A DNA stretch of 64,000 nt from an uncultured Muribaculaceae bacterium (GCA_905233845.1 CAJOFH010000001.1:1-64000); one strand, 5' to 3'. Positions 26,404-35,677 are shown, numbered from the stretch's first letter. The notes: generated from the letters alone by a model not told the origin. Program-made: numbers and translations.

Positions 26404-28311
26404 GTGAAAACCTTGAACTTTGAAGACTTGATTCAATTCAGGAAAAAAGCTCAGGCGAATCTCAACGTTCGTGAACTGAGTTATGCTGCTGAGAGTGATA
26501 AATGCTGTGGACTGGCCGTTGGCACTGAGCACATTGAGTTGCTGTGCTGCGGAGGTACTGGCTGTAAAGCTTCAAGCAGTGCGAAAATTGTCGACAACTT
26601 GAAGGCTGCCATTGAGGCTAATGGTATTGCTCGTAAAGTTGATGTGATTGTAACAGGATGTTTCGGTTTCTGCGAGAAAGGCCCTATTGTTAAGGTGATG
26701 CCTGACAATACTTTCTACACTCAAGTGAAACCTGAGGACGCCGACGAAATCGTTAAGGAGCATGTGATTGGTGGTCGTCGCGTGGAGCGTTTGCTCTATG
26801 TAGACCCCAAAACCGAGGAGCATGTGAGCGACTCAAAGCACATGGACTTCTACCGTAAGCAGAAGCGTGTTGCTCTGCGTAACTGCGGTTTCATCGATCC
26901 CGAGAATATCGCCGAATACATCGCACGCGACGGTTATGCTGCACTTTCAAACGCTTTGCAGAACCAGACTCCCGAGGAGGTTATCGACATCATCAAGAAG
27001 TCGGGACTCCGTGGACGTGGTGGTGCAGGCTTCCCAACTGGTATGAAGTGGGGATTTGCCCGCAACTATCAGGCCGACCACAAGTATGTGGTTTGTAACG
27101 CCGATGAGGGCGACCCTGGAGCGTTCATGGACCGCTCAATTATGGAGGGTGATCCCCACTCAGTTATTGAGGCTATGGCATTGTGTGGCTTCTGTATTGG
27201 CGCCAACGAAGGTCTTATCTACATCCGTGCCGAGTATCCATTGGCAGTACACCGTCTTAAGATTGCCATTGAGCAGGCTCGTGAATATGGCATGCTTGGC
27301 AAGAAGATTATGGGCAGTGACTTTGATTTTGACATCGAGATCCGCTATGGTGCTGGAGCTTTCGTTTGTGGTGAGGAGACAGCTCTTATCCACTCTATGG
27401 AAGGTAAGCGCGGTGAGCCAACCCTCAAACCTCCCTTCCCCGCCGAGAGCGGTTATATGGGATATCCTACTAACGTTAACAATGTTGAGACTCTTGCCAA
27501 CGTTCCCATCATCCTCACTAAGGGTGCCGACTGGTTCGCATCAATCGGAACTGAGAAGTCAAAGGGTACTAAAGTGTTTGCTTTGGCAGGAAAAATCAAT
27601 AATGTTGGACTTATTGAGGTTCCAATGGGCACTACCTTGCGTGAGATTATATACGACATCGGTGGTGGCGTGAAGAACGGCAAGAAGTTTAAGGCTGTTC
27701 AGACTGGTGGCCCTTCGGGAGGTTGCTTGACCGAGAAGCACCTTGATATTCCAATCGACTACGAGAGCCTCGGAGCTGCTGGCTCAATGATGGGTTCTGG
27801 TGGTATGATTGTTATGGACGAGGACGACTGTATGGTTTCGGTTGCCAAGTTCTATCTTGAGTTCACTGTAGGCGAGTCCTGTGGCAAATGTACACCCTGC
27901 CGCATAGGTAACAAGCGCATGCTTGAGATTTTGACTCGCATCACTGAGGGCAAGGGCACTATGGATGATATTGACCACCTCAAATCGCTTGCTGCTACCA
28001 TTAAGGATACAGCACTCTGTGGTCTTGGTCAAACTTCTCCGAACCCTATATTGTCAACTATCGACAATTTCTATGATGAATATGTAGAGCACGTTAAGAA
28101 GCACACTTGCCGCGCTAAGCAATGTAAGGCTCTCTTGACCTACACCGTTAACCCTGAGAAGTGTAAAGGCTGTGGCGCTTGCGCTCGCAACTGTCCTGCC
28201 GACGCTATCATGGGCGATGTTCGCAAACCACATGTTATTAATCCATTCAAGTGCATCCGTTGCGGTATGTGCCAGTCACGTTGCCACTTCGATGCTATTC
28301 AGATTTTCTAA
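26404..28311 (+). CDS. hydB: trimeric [FeFe] hydrogenase, HydB (NuoF-like) subunit
   Basis: The flavin subunit of a HydABC-type hydrogenase, where NADH and ferredoxin electrons meet. It has 635 residues from a GTG start. Domain order: thioredoxin-like [2Fe-2S] domain (C49-x4-C54, C86-x3-C90); NuoF core with FMN/NADH motifs (GRGGAGFPTGMKW at 204-216, NADEGDPGAF at 232-241); SLBB; a [4Fe-4S] site (C493, C496, C499 in GESCGKCTPC); and two ferredoxin-type [4Fe-4S] clusters at the C terminus (C587, C590, C593, C597; C617, C620, C623, C627). This is the HydB layout of electron-bifurcating or electron-confurcating hydrogenases. hydA follows 21 bp later. Confidence 0.95.
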   Translation: MKTLNFEDLIQFRKKAQANLNVRELSYAAESDKCCGLAVGTEHIELLCCGGTGCKASSSAKIVDNLKAAIEANGIARKVDVIVTGCFGFCEKGPIVKVMPDNTFYTQVKPEDADEIVKEHVIGGRRVERLLYVDPKTEEHVSDSKHMDFYRKQKRVALRNCGFIDPENIAEYIARDGYAALSNALQNQTPEEVIDIIKKSGLRGRGGAGFPTGMKWGFARNYQADHKYVVCNADEGDPGAFMDRSIMEGDPHSVIEAMALCGFCIGANEGLIYIRAEYPLAVHRLKIAIEQAREYGMLGKKIMGSDFDFDIEIRYGAGAFVCGEETALIHSMEGKRGEPTLKPPFPAESGYMGYPTNVNNVETLANVPIILTKGADWFASIGTEKSKGTKVFALAGKINNVGLIEVPMGTTLREIIYDIGGGVKNGKKFKAVQTGGPSGGCLTEKHLDIPIDYESLGAAGSMMGSGGMIVMDEDDCMVSVAKFYLEFTVGESCGKCTPCRIGNKRMLEILTRITEGKGTMDDIDHLKSLAATIKDTALCGLGQTSPNPILSTIDNFYDEYVEHVKKHTCRAKQCKALLTYTVNPEKCKGCGACARNCPADAIMGDVRKPHVINPFKCIRCGMCQSRCHFDAIQIF

Positions 28312-28332
28312 CGACACACGATTATTTTCATC

Positions 28333-30093
28333 ATGGAAGAGAAATTGATAAAACTTACTATAGATAACCACGTAGTGGAAGTGCCTAAGGGAACTACACT
28401 GCTGGAGGCCGGTAAACTCATCGGCATCGATATCCCCACCTTGTGCCACATCGACCTGAAGGGCACTTGTGTGAAGAACAAACCTGCATCGTGTCGCCTG
28501 TGTGTGGTAGAGGTAGAGGGCCGTCGCAACTTGGCTCCCGCCTGCGCTACTGCATGTATGCCCGACATGGTAGTTTATACTAATTCTGCCCGCGTTATTC
28601 GCGCTCGCAAGACCATAGCTGAGCTTATCCTCAGTGATCACCCCAACGATTGCCTCACTTGCCCCAAGTGTAGCGATTGTGAGCTTCAGCGTCTTGTAAT
28701 GCGTCTGAACATTCGTCAGATGCCTTACAACGAAGGCGAGAAGAGCCAGCGCAAGAACGAGGTTACTCCAGCTATCACTCGCAACATGGAGAAATGTATT
28801 TATTGCCGTCGTTGCGAGAGCGTTTGTAACGAAGTTCAAAGTGTTGGTGTTCTAGGTGCCATCCGACGTGGCTTCGACACCACTATTGCTCCAACATTTG
28901 ACCGTATGTTTGTCGATACCGACTGTACCTATTGCGGTCAGTGTGTTGCAGTGTGCCCAGTGGGTGCTCTCACCGAGCGTGACTATACCGATCAGCTCAT
29001 GGCCGACATCACCAATCCCGATAAGGTTGTCGTTGCTCAGCCTGCACCAGCAGTGCGCTTCGCCCTCGGCGAGGAATTTGGCGAGCCAGGCATCGTTACT
29101 GGAAAACTTGCTACCGCATTGCGTGACCTCGGCTTTGACTATGTATTTGATACCGATTTTGCTGCCGACCTCACTATCATGGAGGAAGGTGCCGAGATTC
29201 TTGATCGCCTCAAGAAATTCCTTGCTGGTGACAAGAGCGTGAAATTGCCTATCATGACATCTTGCTGCCCTGCTTGGGTTAACTTCTTTGAGCACAACTA
29301 TCCTGATCTGCTTGAATATCCATCTAGTGCCAAGTCACCAGCTCAGATGTTTGGTGCTATTGCTAAGACCTATTGGGCTGAGAAGATGGGCATTCCACGC
29401 GAGAAACTCGTTGTTGTTTCTATTATGCCTTGCTTGGCTAAGAAGTATGAATGCGGACGTGACGAGTTTAAGGTTGACGGCAATCCTGATGTTGACTATA
29501 GCATCTCTACTCGTGAGCTAGCTCGACTTATCAAGCGTGCTAACATAAACTTCGCTCAACTGCCAGATAGTGACTTCGACAGCCCATTGGGAGAGTCGAC
29601 AGGTGCTGGTGCTATCTTTGGCGTGACTGGCGGTGTTATGGAAGCTGCTCTTAGAACTGTTTATGAGGTTTATACTGGCAAGACTTTGCCTCGTATCAAC
29701 TTTGATAATGTGCGTGGCTTTGAAGGAATACGTGAAGCTAAAATCGATCTTAATGGTTTTGAACTTAAGATATGTGTAGCTCATACCCTCAGCAATGCCC
29801 GTGTCGTTATGGACAAGCTTCGCGCTGGCGAGCTCGACTACCATGTGGTTGAGGTTATGGCATGTCCTGGCGGATGTATTGGTGGTGCAGGTCAGCCTTA
29901 CCACCATGGTAACTTCGATGTTATCCAACAACGCTGCGATGCCCTCTATGCTGAGGACGAAGGCAAGCCCATTCGCAAGAGTCATGAGAACCCCGACATC
30001 CAGAAGCTTTACAAGGAATTCCTGGGCGAGCCTCTGAGCGAGAAGTCTCACCACTTGTTGCACACTCACTATTTTGACAAATCTATTAAGTAA
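28333..30093 (+). CDS. hydA: [FeFe] hydrogenase catalytic subunit HydA
   Basis: Reduces protons to H2, or oxidises H2, at the H-cluster. It has 586 residues. Order: plant-type [2Fe-2S] domain (C38, C54, C57, C71; C46 also present), His/Cys [4Fe-4S] site (H103, C107, C110, C116), two [4Fe-4S] clusters (C155, C158, C161, C165; C198, C201, C204, C208), then the H domain. H-cluster ligands are intact: C312 in TSCCPAW (with proton-transfer C311), C367 in MPCLAKKYE, and C511 and C515 in EVMACPGGCIGG. A small-subunit-like tail follows. This is a prototypical group A enzyme. Confidence 0.96.
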   Translation: MEEKLIKLTIDNHVVEVPKGTTLLEAGKLIGIDIPTLCHIDLKGTCVKNKPASCRLCVVEVEGRRNLAPACATACMPDMVVYTNSARVIRARKTIAELILSDHPNDCLTCPKCSDCELQRLVMRLNIRQMPYNEGEKSQRKNEVTPAITRNMEKCIYCRRCESVCNEVQSVGVLGAIRRGFDTTIAPTFDRMFVDTDCTYCGQCVAVCPVGALTERDYTDQLMADITNPDKVVVAQPAPAVRFALGEEFGEPGIVTGKLATALRDLGFDYVFDTDFAADLTIMEEGAEILDRLKKFLAGDKSVKLPIMTSCCPAWVNFFEHNYPDLLEYPSSAKSPAQMFGAIAKTYWAEKMGIPREKLVVVSIMPCLAKKYECGRDEFKVDGNPDVDYSISTRELARLIKRANINFAQLPDSDFDSPLGESTGAGAIFGVTGGVMEAALRTVYEVYTGKTLPRINFDNVRGFEGIREAKIDLNGFELKICVAHTLSNARVVMDKLRAGELDYHVVEVMACPGGCIGGAGQPYHHGNFDVIQQRCDALYAEDEGKPIRKSHENPDIQKLYKEFLGEPLSEKSHHLLHTHYFDKSIK

Positions 30094-30117
30094 TCTTGGC
30101 TAAAACCTCTATATATT

Positions 30118-30606
30118 ATGGCAAAAGCAAAAGAAATGAAATTGGCATGTAATGTCATTGAGCAGGTGGAGGCCATCTGCGACAAGCATGGTAACAAACC
30201 AGGCGAGCTCATCAATATTCTTCACGAGGCACAGTCGATGCACGGCTACCTCCCCGAGGAAATGCAGCGCATCATCGCACGCAAGCTCAATATACCAGCT
30301 TCTAAGGTTTATGGTGTTGTGACTTTCTATTCGTTCTTCACCATGACTCCTAAGGGCAAGCACCCAATTTCGGTGTGCCTCGGTACTGCTTGCTACGTGC
30401 GTGGCTCTGAGAAGTTGCTTGAGGAGATTAAGCGCATTCTCAACATCGAGGTAGGTGAGACTACCCCCGACGGCAAGTTCTCACTCGACTGCCTGCGTTG
30501 TGTGGGTGCCTGTGGTCTTGCTCCCGTTGTAACCATCGGCGAGAAGGTTTACGGACGCCTCCAACCTAAGGATGTTCAAAAGATTCTCGAAGAGGTGGAC
30601 AACTAA
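30118..30606 (+). CDS. hydC: [FeFe] hydrogenase HydC (NuoE-like) subunit
   Basis: The 162-residue thioredoxin-like [2Fe-2S] subunit that completes the HydABC trimer. The N-terminal helical part (GELINILHEAQSMHGYLPEE) is typical of NuoE. The cluster cysteines are in CLGTACYVRG (C-x4-C) and LRCVGACG (C-x3-C). It starts 24 bp after hydA and is followed by a strong terminator, so hydB-hydA-hydC form one operon. No hydE, hydF or hydG maturase is in this window. Confidence 0.95.
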   Translation: MAKAKEMKLACNVIEQVEAICDKHGNKPGELINILHEAQSMHGYLPEEMQRIIARKLNIPASKVYGVVTFYSFFTMTPKGKHPISVCLGTACYVRGSEKLLEEIKRILNIEVGETTPDGKFSLDCLRCVGACGLAPVVTIGEKVYGRLQPKDVQKILEEVDN

Positions 30607-30625
30607 TTTTCCACACCTAATTATA

Positions 30626-30662
30626 AAAAACGGTCATGACCACAGCGGTCATGACCGTTTTT
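30626..30662 (+). terminator. terminator of the hydBAC operon
   Basis: A 16-bp stem (AAAAACGGTCATGACC with its complement, loop ACAGC at 30642-30646) ends in TTTTT. Its symmetric A/T ends make it potentially bidirectional. Confidence 0.9.
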
Positions 30663-30704
30663 CTATTTTAATTCAGTAAAAACAATCATTAAGTGTAACT
30701 GTGT

Positions 30705-30735
30705 TTTGTTGTTTAGGGATTTATAGTTATCTTTG
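30705..30735 (+). promoter_or_regulatory. promoter of the BspA-type LRR gene
   Basis: TTTG (30705-30708), 19 bp, then TATCTTTG (30728-30735). The predicted start is near 30741, which supports the ATG at 30763 and shows that this gene is transcribed separately from hydBAC. Confidence 0.8.
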
Positions 30736-30762
30736 CGTTGTTTAACCACAATAACTAAAATT

Positions 30763-32757
30763 ATGAAAACATTATTTCGCAAACAAACTAGTGCTTGGTT
30801 GCGTATTTTAGCAGTAATATCTGCAATGACTGGGTCACTATTGGCAAGTGCCTACGACTTCAAAGTGGGAGATCTGTGTTACAACAAGTATAATGAGACC
30901 ACAGTCTATGTCACTTATGAACTGGAAGGGACTTGGGAACCGCGATACACCAACCTTCCTGCCAATCTCACTATTCCTGCTACTGTGACCTACCAGGGTG
31001 TCACTTACACAGTGGCTTCTATTGGTGAATCTGCATTCCGTTATTGTGAGGGCTTGACTAAAGTTGTTATTTCTAATGGCATTCAAAGCATAGGAGAAGA
31101 TGCTTTTATGGATTGTACTGGTTTGACTTCCATAAACATTCCATCTTCAGTAACAAGCATTGGTGAATCAGCATTATGTCGTTGCTCATCGCTCACTTCG
31201 GTCACGATACCCAATTCCGTTACTACGATGGGCAGTCATGTGTTTTACGAGTGCACAGGACTGAAAAATGTGACTCTTCCCAATCAGTTGAAGACCATTA
31301 CTGCCTATATGTTCTATGGATGCACAAGTCTTGAAAGTTTCAATATGCCTAATTCCGTAACTCATATTCATGGTTCTGCGTTCAGTGAATGTTCTTCACT
31401 GAAAAACGTCACTTGGAGCGAGAATCTTGTTGCTGTGTATGGTCATGCTTTTAAGGGAAGTGCCATAGAGAGTCTTGTGCTTCCAGCATCATTCACCACA
31501 TTTGAGACAATGACATTGAATGGCGCTTTTCAGGGCTGTGCCAAAACATTGAAGTCCATCGTTGTTGCTGAGGACAACCCCGTCTATGACTCTCGTGGCG
31601 GATGCAACGCACTCATTAACACTGCAACCAACACTGTGCTCTTGGGGTGCCGCAACACTGTGATGCCATCTACTGTCACCACCATTGGCAATGACGCTTT
31701 CTGTAATTGTGTGCCTATGACGAGCATTTCGTTCCCATCTTCTGTGAAAAGAATAGAGCAGAACGCATTTAGAGGTTGTACTGGATTGAGGAATGTTGAT
31801 TTCAATCAAGTAACAAGTTTAGCAAACTATGCCTTCGAAAACTGCGGATTGGAGACACTTACCATTCCAGCTTCTTTAACATCGTTTTCCAGCTTTGCAT
31901 TTTGGGGTTGCCCTGCATCACTTAATGAGATTACTGTTGACCCAGGTAATAGTTATTATAGCTCACCTAATGGCTGCAATGCCATTATCAGAGGTACTAC
32001 ATTGGTGCTTGGTTGCAGGAATACCGTAATTCCTAACACTGTGAAATCAGTAGAAGATTGCGCTTTCTTGGGGTGTTCAGCTCTGACAAACCTGGAACTT
32101 CCTGAAGCATTGCTAAGTATTGGTAGTCGCGCTTTTCAGGGTTGCTCAGGTTTGACATCTCTTGAACTTCCCGAAACATTAACGAGCATAGGCTCTTACG
32201 CTTTCTATTCTTGTAGCGGTTTGGAGAGTATTACTATTCCTCCCCTGATAATCAACATTGGCAATTATACTTTTTACAATTGCAGAGCCCTGACAAACAT
32301 TTCCCTTCCATCGGTCAAGACTATAGGTGAGCAAGCTTTTTATTCATGCTCAGGTCTAAATCGTGTGACAATGGGAAGTGAACTAACATCTATAGGAGCG
32401 AGGGCTTTTTATTATTGCCAAAATCTTGAGTCTGTATATTGTTTAGCACCCACTCCACCTACTATTGGGGCATCTTGTTTTTCTGCCAATGCCATCGACA
32501 GAAAAATATATGTACTTGCCGATGCAGTGGAGGCGTATAAAACCAAGTGGAAAGCATACGCCAATGCGATTTTCTCCCTTGCTACAGGTGGCGACGTTGA
32601 TGGCGACGGCACAGTCACGAGTGGTGATGTCACAACTCTCTACAATTTTATCTTAAATAGTGGAGGGACCTATGATCCTTTATTTGATGTGGATGGCGAC
32701 GGGGCTATTACAGCCGCCGATGTGACCATGATTTACAACATTATTTTAGGATTTTGA
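30763..32757 (+). CDS. secreted BspA-type leucine-rich-repeat protein with C-terminal dockerin-like domain
   Basis: A surface protein of 664 residues. The signal peptide (about 1-29, LLASAYD) leads into roughly twenty 23-residue LRR_5 (BspA/TpLRR) repeats of the form SITIPNSVTTIGSHAFYECT, spanning about residues 70-590. Two larger inserts (VVAEDNPVYDSRGGCNALI and a second copy near 400) are characteristic of this family in gut Bacteroidales. The last 55 residues are dockerin-like (DVDGDGTVTSGDVTTLYNFI, DVDGDGAITAADVTMIYNII). Family members bind host matrix or other bacteria; the ligand here is unknown. The ATG at 30763 is chosen over a TTG at 30733 that lies inside the promoter. Confidence 0.9.
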   Translation: MKTLFRKQTSAWLRILAVISAMTGSLLASAYDFKVGDLCYNKYNETTVYVTYELEGTWEPRYTNLPANLTIPATVTYQGVTYTVASIGESAFRYCEGLTKVVISNGIQSIGEDAFMDCTGLTSINIPSSVTSIGESALCRCSSLTSVTIPNSVTTMGSHVFYECTGLKNVTLPNQLKTITAYMFYGCTSLESFNMPNSVTHIHGSAFSECSSLKNVTWSENLVAVYGHAFKGSAIESLVLPASFTTFETMTLNGAFQGCAKTLKSIVVAEDNPVYDSRGGCNALINTATNTVLLGCRNTVMPSTVTTIGNDAFCNCVPMTSISFPSSVKRIEQNAFRGCTGLRNVDFNQVTSLANYAFENCGLETLTIPASLTSFSSFAFWGCPASLNEITVDPGNSYYSSPNGCNAIIRGTTLVLGCRNTVIPNTVKSVEDCAFLGCSALTNLELPEALLSIGSRAFQGCSGLTSLELPETLTSIGSYAFYSCSGLESITIPPLIINIGNYTFYNCRALTNISLPSVKTIGEQAFYSCSGLNRVTMGSELTSIGARAFYYCQNLESVYCLAPTPPTIGASCFSANAIDRKIYVLADAVEAYKTKWKAYANAIFSLATGGDVDGDGTVTSGDVTTLYNFILNSGGTYDPLFDVDGDGAITAADVTMIYNIILGF

Positions 32758-32786
32758 TTAAAGAAATTTCTTATTATCTTGTTAAT

Positions 32787-34601
32787 ATGTCAGAAAACAA
32801 ACAACCTAAAACTCCAACAAACCTAAAACCAGCCGAGTCGCAGGCTGCCAGTATTGAACAAAATTATGGTCTGAAAGCTCACGACTATGTTCAGGTGCAG
32901 TGCTGTTCGGGTAAGGCATGTCGTAAAAACGATAGCGAGCGCATCATCAATCTTTTCAAGATGATGCTGCATGCCCACGGCATCGACGATATGGTCGATG
33001 TGGTTACATCGGGATGCTTTGGATTCTGTGCCAAAGGTCCTATAGTGCGCATTCTCCCCGACAACATCACCTACACCCACGTCAAGCCCGAAGATGTGAA
33101 CGTAATTGTCGAAAAACATGTTGTGCGAGGTGAACTTGTCGATGAGTTAAGATATGTGGAAGCTGCAGTTCATCACCTTGAGGTTGAGTCGCGACAATGG
33201 AGTTCCTTTAAACGACCCGTGTCGCTTGACTCGATGCTAAACCACTATATTTATGAAATTGGTGGCACACCATTCTTGAATGTGCTGTCCTATGTCATCG
33301 ACTCCGAGAAATGCCGTGGTTGCACTGCATGTAAGCGTAATTGTCCGGTTAATGCTATAAGTGGAGTTGTAAAACAGCCCCATGTTATTAATCCATACAA
33401 ATGCACGTGTTGCGGTAAGTGCAAAACTAAGTGCAAGTTCGACGCTATCGATGGTCCCATTGGTGTGCTTGATGAGCGCAATTCTATCAATGATGTGCTT
33501 GCCGACATCAAAGACACCGATAAGCTCGTCATCGCTCAAACAGCTCCTGCTGTGCGATTTGCTTTAGGAGAGGAATTTGGGTTGGCACCGGGAACAGTAG
33601 TGACGGGTAAGATGATAACAGCATTGCGCAAGTTGGGATTTGACTATGTGTTTGACACCAACTTTGGTGCCGATTTCACCATCATGGAAGAAAGCGCTGA
33701 ACTTATCGACCGTCTCAAGCGTCGCATTGCTGGTGATCCCGATGTTAAGCTTCCCATGACAACTTCGTGCTGCCCAGCATGGGTAAATTTCTTTGAGAAT
33801 GATTATCCCGACTTGCGTGAATATCCTTCTACATGTAAGTCGCCGGCGCAGATGTTTGGCACCATTGCCAAGTCTTTCTGGGCCGAGAGGATTGGGATTC
33901 CCCGCGAAAACATATCGGTTATCTCTATCATGCCATGTGTGGCTAAGAAATATGAGTGCGCACGCGACGAGTTTATCTATGATGGCATACCCGATGTGGA
34001 TTGCAGTATTACAACATTGGAGCTTGCCGAGATGATTAAAAATGAAGGAATTGACTTTGTGGAATTGCCAAATGGTCAGTTCGACTCTCCACTTGGCGAC
34101 GCAACGGGAGCAGGAACAATATTTGGAACTACAGGAGGTGTGACCGAAGCCGTGTTGCGCACCGCATACGAGAAATTCACTGGTAAAACATTGCAGAAGA
34201 TTGAGTTCACACAGGTGCGTGGCATGGACGGCATTCGCGAGGCCACAATCGACATGGAAGGTTTTGAACTCAAGGTGTGTTTGGTTCACACGCTCAACAA
34301 TGCCCGCATCATTATGGACAAACTTCGTGCTGGGGAGCTTGACTATCATCTCATTGAGGTGATGTCTTGCCCAGGTGGATGCATTGGCGGTACTGGGCAG
34401 CCTTATCACCATGGCGACATTAGTGTGCTCGAGGCACGCCAGCGATCTATGTATGCCACCGATGTCACTAAGATAGTACGCAAGAGCCACGAGAGTCCTG
34501 CCGTTAAACGGATTTACGATGAGTACTTGGGTAAGCCTCTGGGTAAGAAAGCACACAAGCTGCTTCACACTCATTTCCGTGACAAGTCAATTATATCATA
34601 G
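32787..34601 (+). CDS. chimeric [FeFe] hydrogenase: HydB-type thioredoxin and ferredoxin modules joined to a HydA catalytic domain
   Basis: A second hydrogenase of 604 residues from the ATG at 32787 (a TTG at 32754 overlaps the preceding gene and is unlikely). Residues 30-125 match the thioredoxin-like [2Fe-2S] domain of HydB (C40-x4-C45, C77-x3-C81). Residues 170-222 match the two C-terminal HydB [4Fe-4S] clusters (C176, C179, C182, C186; C206, C209, C212, C216). Residues 245-604 match the HydA H domain throughout, with all H-cluster ligands (C329, C384, C528, C532) and proton-transfer C328. The NuoF FMN/NADH core and the HydA-type [2Fe-2S] and His/Cys sites are absent. It is probably an active ferredoxin-linked or sensory hydrogenase; which one is unknown. 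Confidence 0.9.
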   Translation: MSENKQPKTPTNLKPAESQAASIEQNYGLKAHDYVQVQCCSGKACRKNDSERIINLFKMMLHAHGIDDMVDVVTSGCFGFCAKGPIVRILPDNITYTHVKPEDVNVIVEKHVVRGELVDELRYVEAAVHHLEVESRQWSSFKRPVSLDSMLNHYIYEIGGTPFLNVLSYVIDSEKCRGCTACKRNCPVNAISGVVKQPHVINPYKCTCCGKCKTKCKFDAIDGPIGVLDERNSINDVLADIKDTDKLVIAQTAPAVRFALGEEFGLAPGTVVTGKMITALRKLGFDYVFDTNFGADFTIMEESAELIDRLKRRIAGDPDVKLPMTTSCCPAWVNFFENDYPDLREYPSTCKSPAQMFGTIAKSFWAERIGIPRENISVISIMPCVAKKYECARDEFIYDGIPDVDCSITTLELAEMIKNEGIDFVELPNGQFDSPLGDATGAGTIFGTTGGVTEAVLRTAYEKFTGKTLQKIEFTQVRGMDGIREATIDMEGFELKVCLVHTLNNARIIMDKLRAGELDYHLIEVMSCPGGCIGGTGQPYHHGDISVLEARQRSMYATDVTKIVRKSHESPAVKRIYDEYLGKPLGKKAHKLLHTHFRDKSIIS

Positions 34602-34625
34602 TTGCAAAACTACATTTCATAGAAG

Positions 34626-34664
34626 AAATCCCCGCCAAGCTTCATTCAGCCTGGCGGGGATTTT
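34626..34664. terminator. bidirectional terminator between the second hydrogenase and serA
   Basis: AAATCCCCGCCA (34626-34637) pairs with TGGCGGGGATTT (34652-34663), a GC-rich core flanked by A and T tracts on either side, between convergent genes. Confidence 0.85.
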
Positions 34665-34690
34665 ATAAAGGTGCTGTCAAGAAACCTTGA

Positions 34691-35608
34691 TTATTTGTTA
34701 ACCTGGAAACGGTTGAAGCCGTCCTTAAGGTGTGCTACAACTTGGTTGGCAGCAGCAAGACCAGCGTTGATGTTGGCCTCGGCAGTTTGAGCACCCATCT
34801 TCTTAGGAGTGAAGAATACTCTCTCGGGGAATTTCTCCTCAAGTTCAGCGGCATTCTCAGGCTTCACGTCGGCAACATAGCGCAGGTCGGTACGCTCGGC
34901 GAGAACAGCGGCAAGATCTTCCTCGTTGATAACCTCCTTGCGAGCGGCATTAATCAGGGTGCCACCCTTGGGCATAACCTCAAGAAGAGCACGGTTTACC
35001 GACTTGCGAGTTTGGTCGTTGGCTGGGATGTGAAGACTTACGAACTGATTGTTCTTGTAAAGCTCCTCAACAGAGTATACAGGAATGATGCCATCGGCTT
35101 CCATTACTTCGTCCTTGATGAATGGGTCGAGGGCGCTGACTTTCATGTCAAAGCCCTTGGCAATGCGTGCCACGTTGCGGCCCACGGCACCATAGGCGTG
35201 GATACCCAGGGTCTTGCCCTTGAGCTCGGTGCCCGATGTGCCATTGTAGCGGTTGCGGATGAGCGAAACAATCATACCAAACACGAGCTCTGCAACTGCG
35301 TTGGCATTTTGTCCAGGAGTGTTCATTACGCACACACCATGCTTAGTGGCCTCTTCGAGGTCGATGTTATCATAACCAGCACCGGCGCGAACTACCACTT
35401 TGAGTTGTGGGGCAGCGTCAAACACCTCTTTGTCAACCTTGTCGCTGCGCACGATGAGACCGGCACAGTCGGCAATTGCATTAATCATGTCTTGCTTAGT
35501 GCCTTTCTCAACGAGCACTAACTCATGACCACCTTGTTCAACAACTTCGCGGATACCTGTTACGGCAGCTGCAGCAAATGGTTTCTCGGTAGCAACTAAA
35601 ATCTTCAT
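34691..35608 (-). CDS. serA: D-3-phosphoglycerate dehydrogenase (short form)
   Basis: Oxidises 3-phosphoglycerate to 3-phosphohydroxypyruvate, the first step of serine synthesis. The 305 residues are the short Bacteroidetes form without the C-terminal ACT regulatory domain, so classical serine feedback through ACT is not expected. The NAD-binding loop reads HAYGAVGRNVARIAKG, a variant of GxGxxG in which the first Gly is Ala. Catalytic-region motifs include VVRAGAGYDNIDLEEA, NAARKEVINE and KMGAQTAEAN. It lies 69 bp downstream of serC, with a palindrome in the gap. Confidence 0.92.
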   Translation of the reverse strand: MKILVATEKPFAAAAVTGIREVVEQGGHELVLVEKGTKQDMINAIADCAGLIVRSDKVDKEVFDAAPQLKVVVRAGAGYDNIDLEEATKHGVCVMNTPGQNANAVAELVFGMIVSLIRNRYNGTSGTELKGKTLGIHAYGAVGRNVARIAKGFDMKVSALDPFIKDEVMEADGIIPVYSVEELYKNNQFVSLHIPANDQTRKSVNRALLEVMPKGGTLINAARKEVINEEDLAAVLAERTDLRYVADVKPENAAELEEKFPERVFFTPKKMGAQTAEANINAGLAAANQVVAHLKDGFNRFQVNK

Positions 35609-35632
35609 TTTGCTATTATTTTATTTTTTAAT

Positions 35633-35655
35633 GGGTCACGACATGGTCATGACCC
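35633..35655. promoter_or_regulatory. 10-bp stem-loop in the serC-serA intergenic gap
   Basis: GGGTCACGAC (35633-35642) faces GTCATGACCC (35646-35655) across a 3-nt loop; in the minus-strand RNA the one mismatch becomes a G-U pair. An A-rich rather than T-rich sequence follows in that direction, so it is more likely an mRNA-processing or stability hairpin than a terminator. Confidence 0.5.
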
Positions 35656-35677
35656 ACTATATTATATAATGTGTGAA

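Noticed and set aside
33564-34574. Minus-strand frame of 336 codons opposite the second hydrogenase
   Set aside because: Shadow of a strongly conserved coding sequence; the hydrogenase motifs are on the plus strand.
32787-34601. Group B [FeFe] hydrogenase assignment for the second enzyme
   Set aside because: Its H-cluster motifs and full-length similarity to the adjacent HydA indicate a group A catalytic domain; only the N-terminal modules differ.
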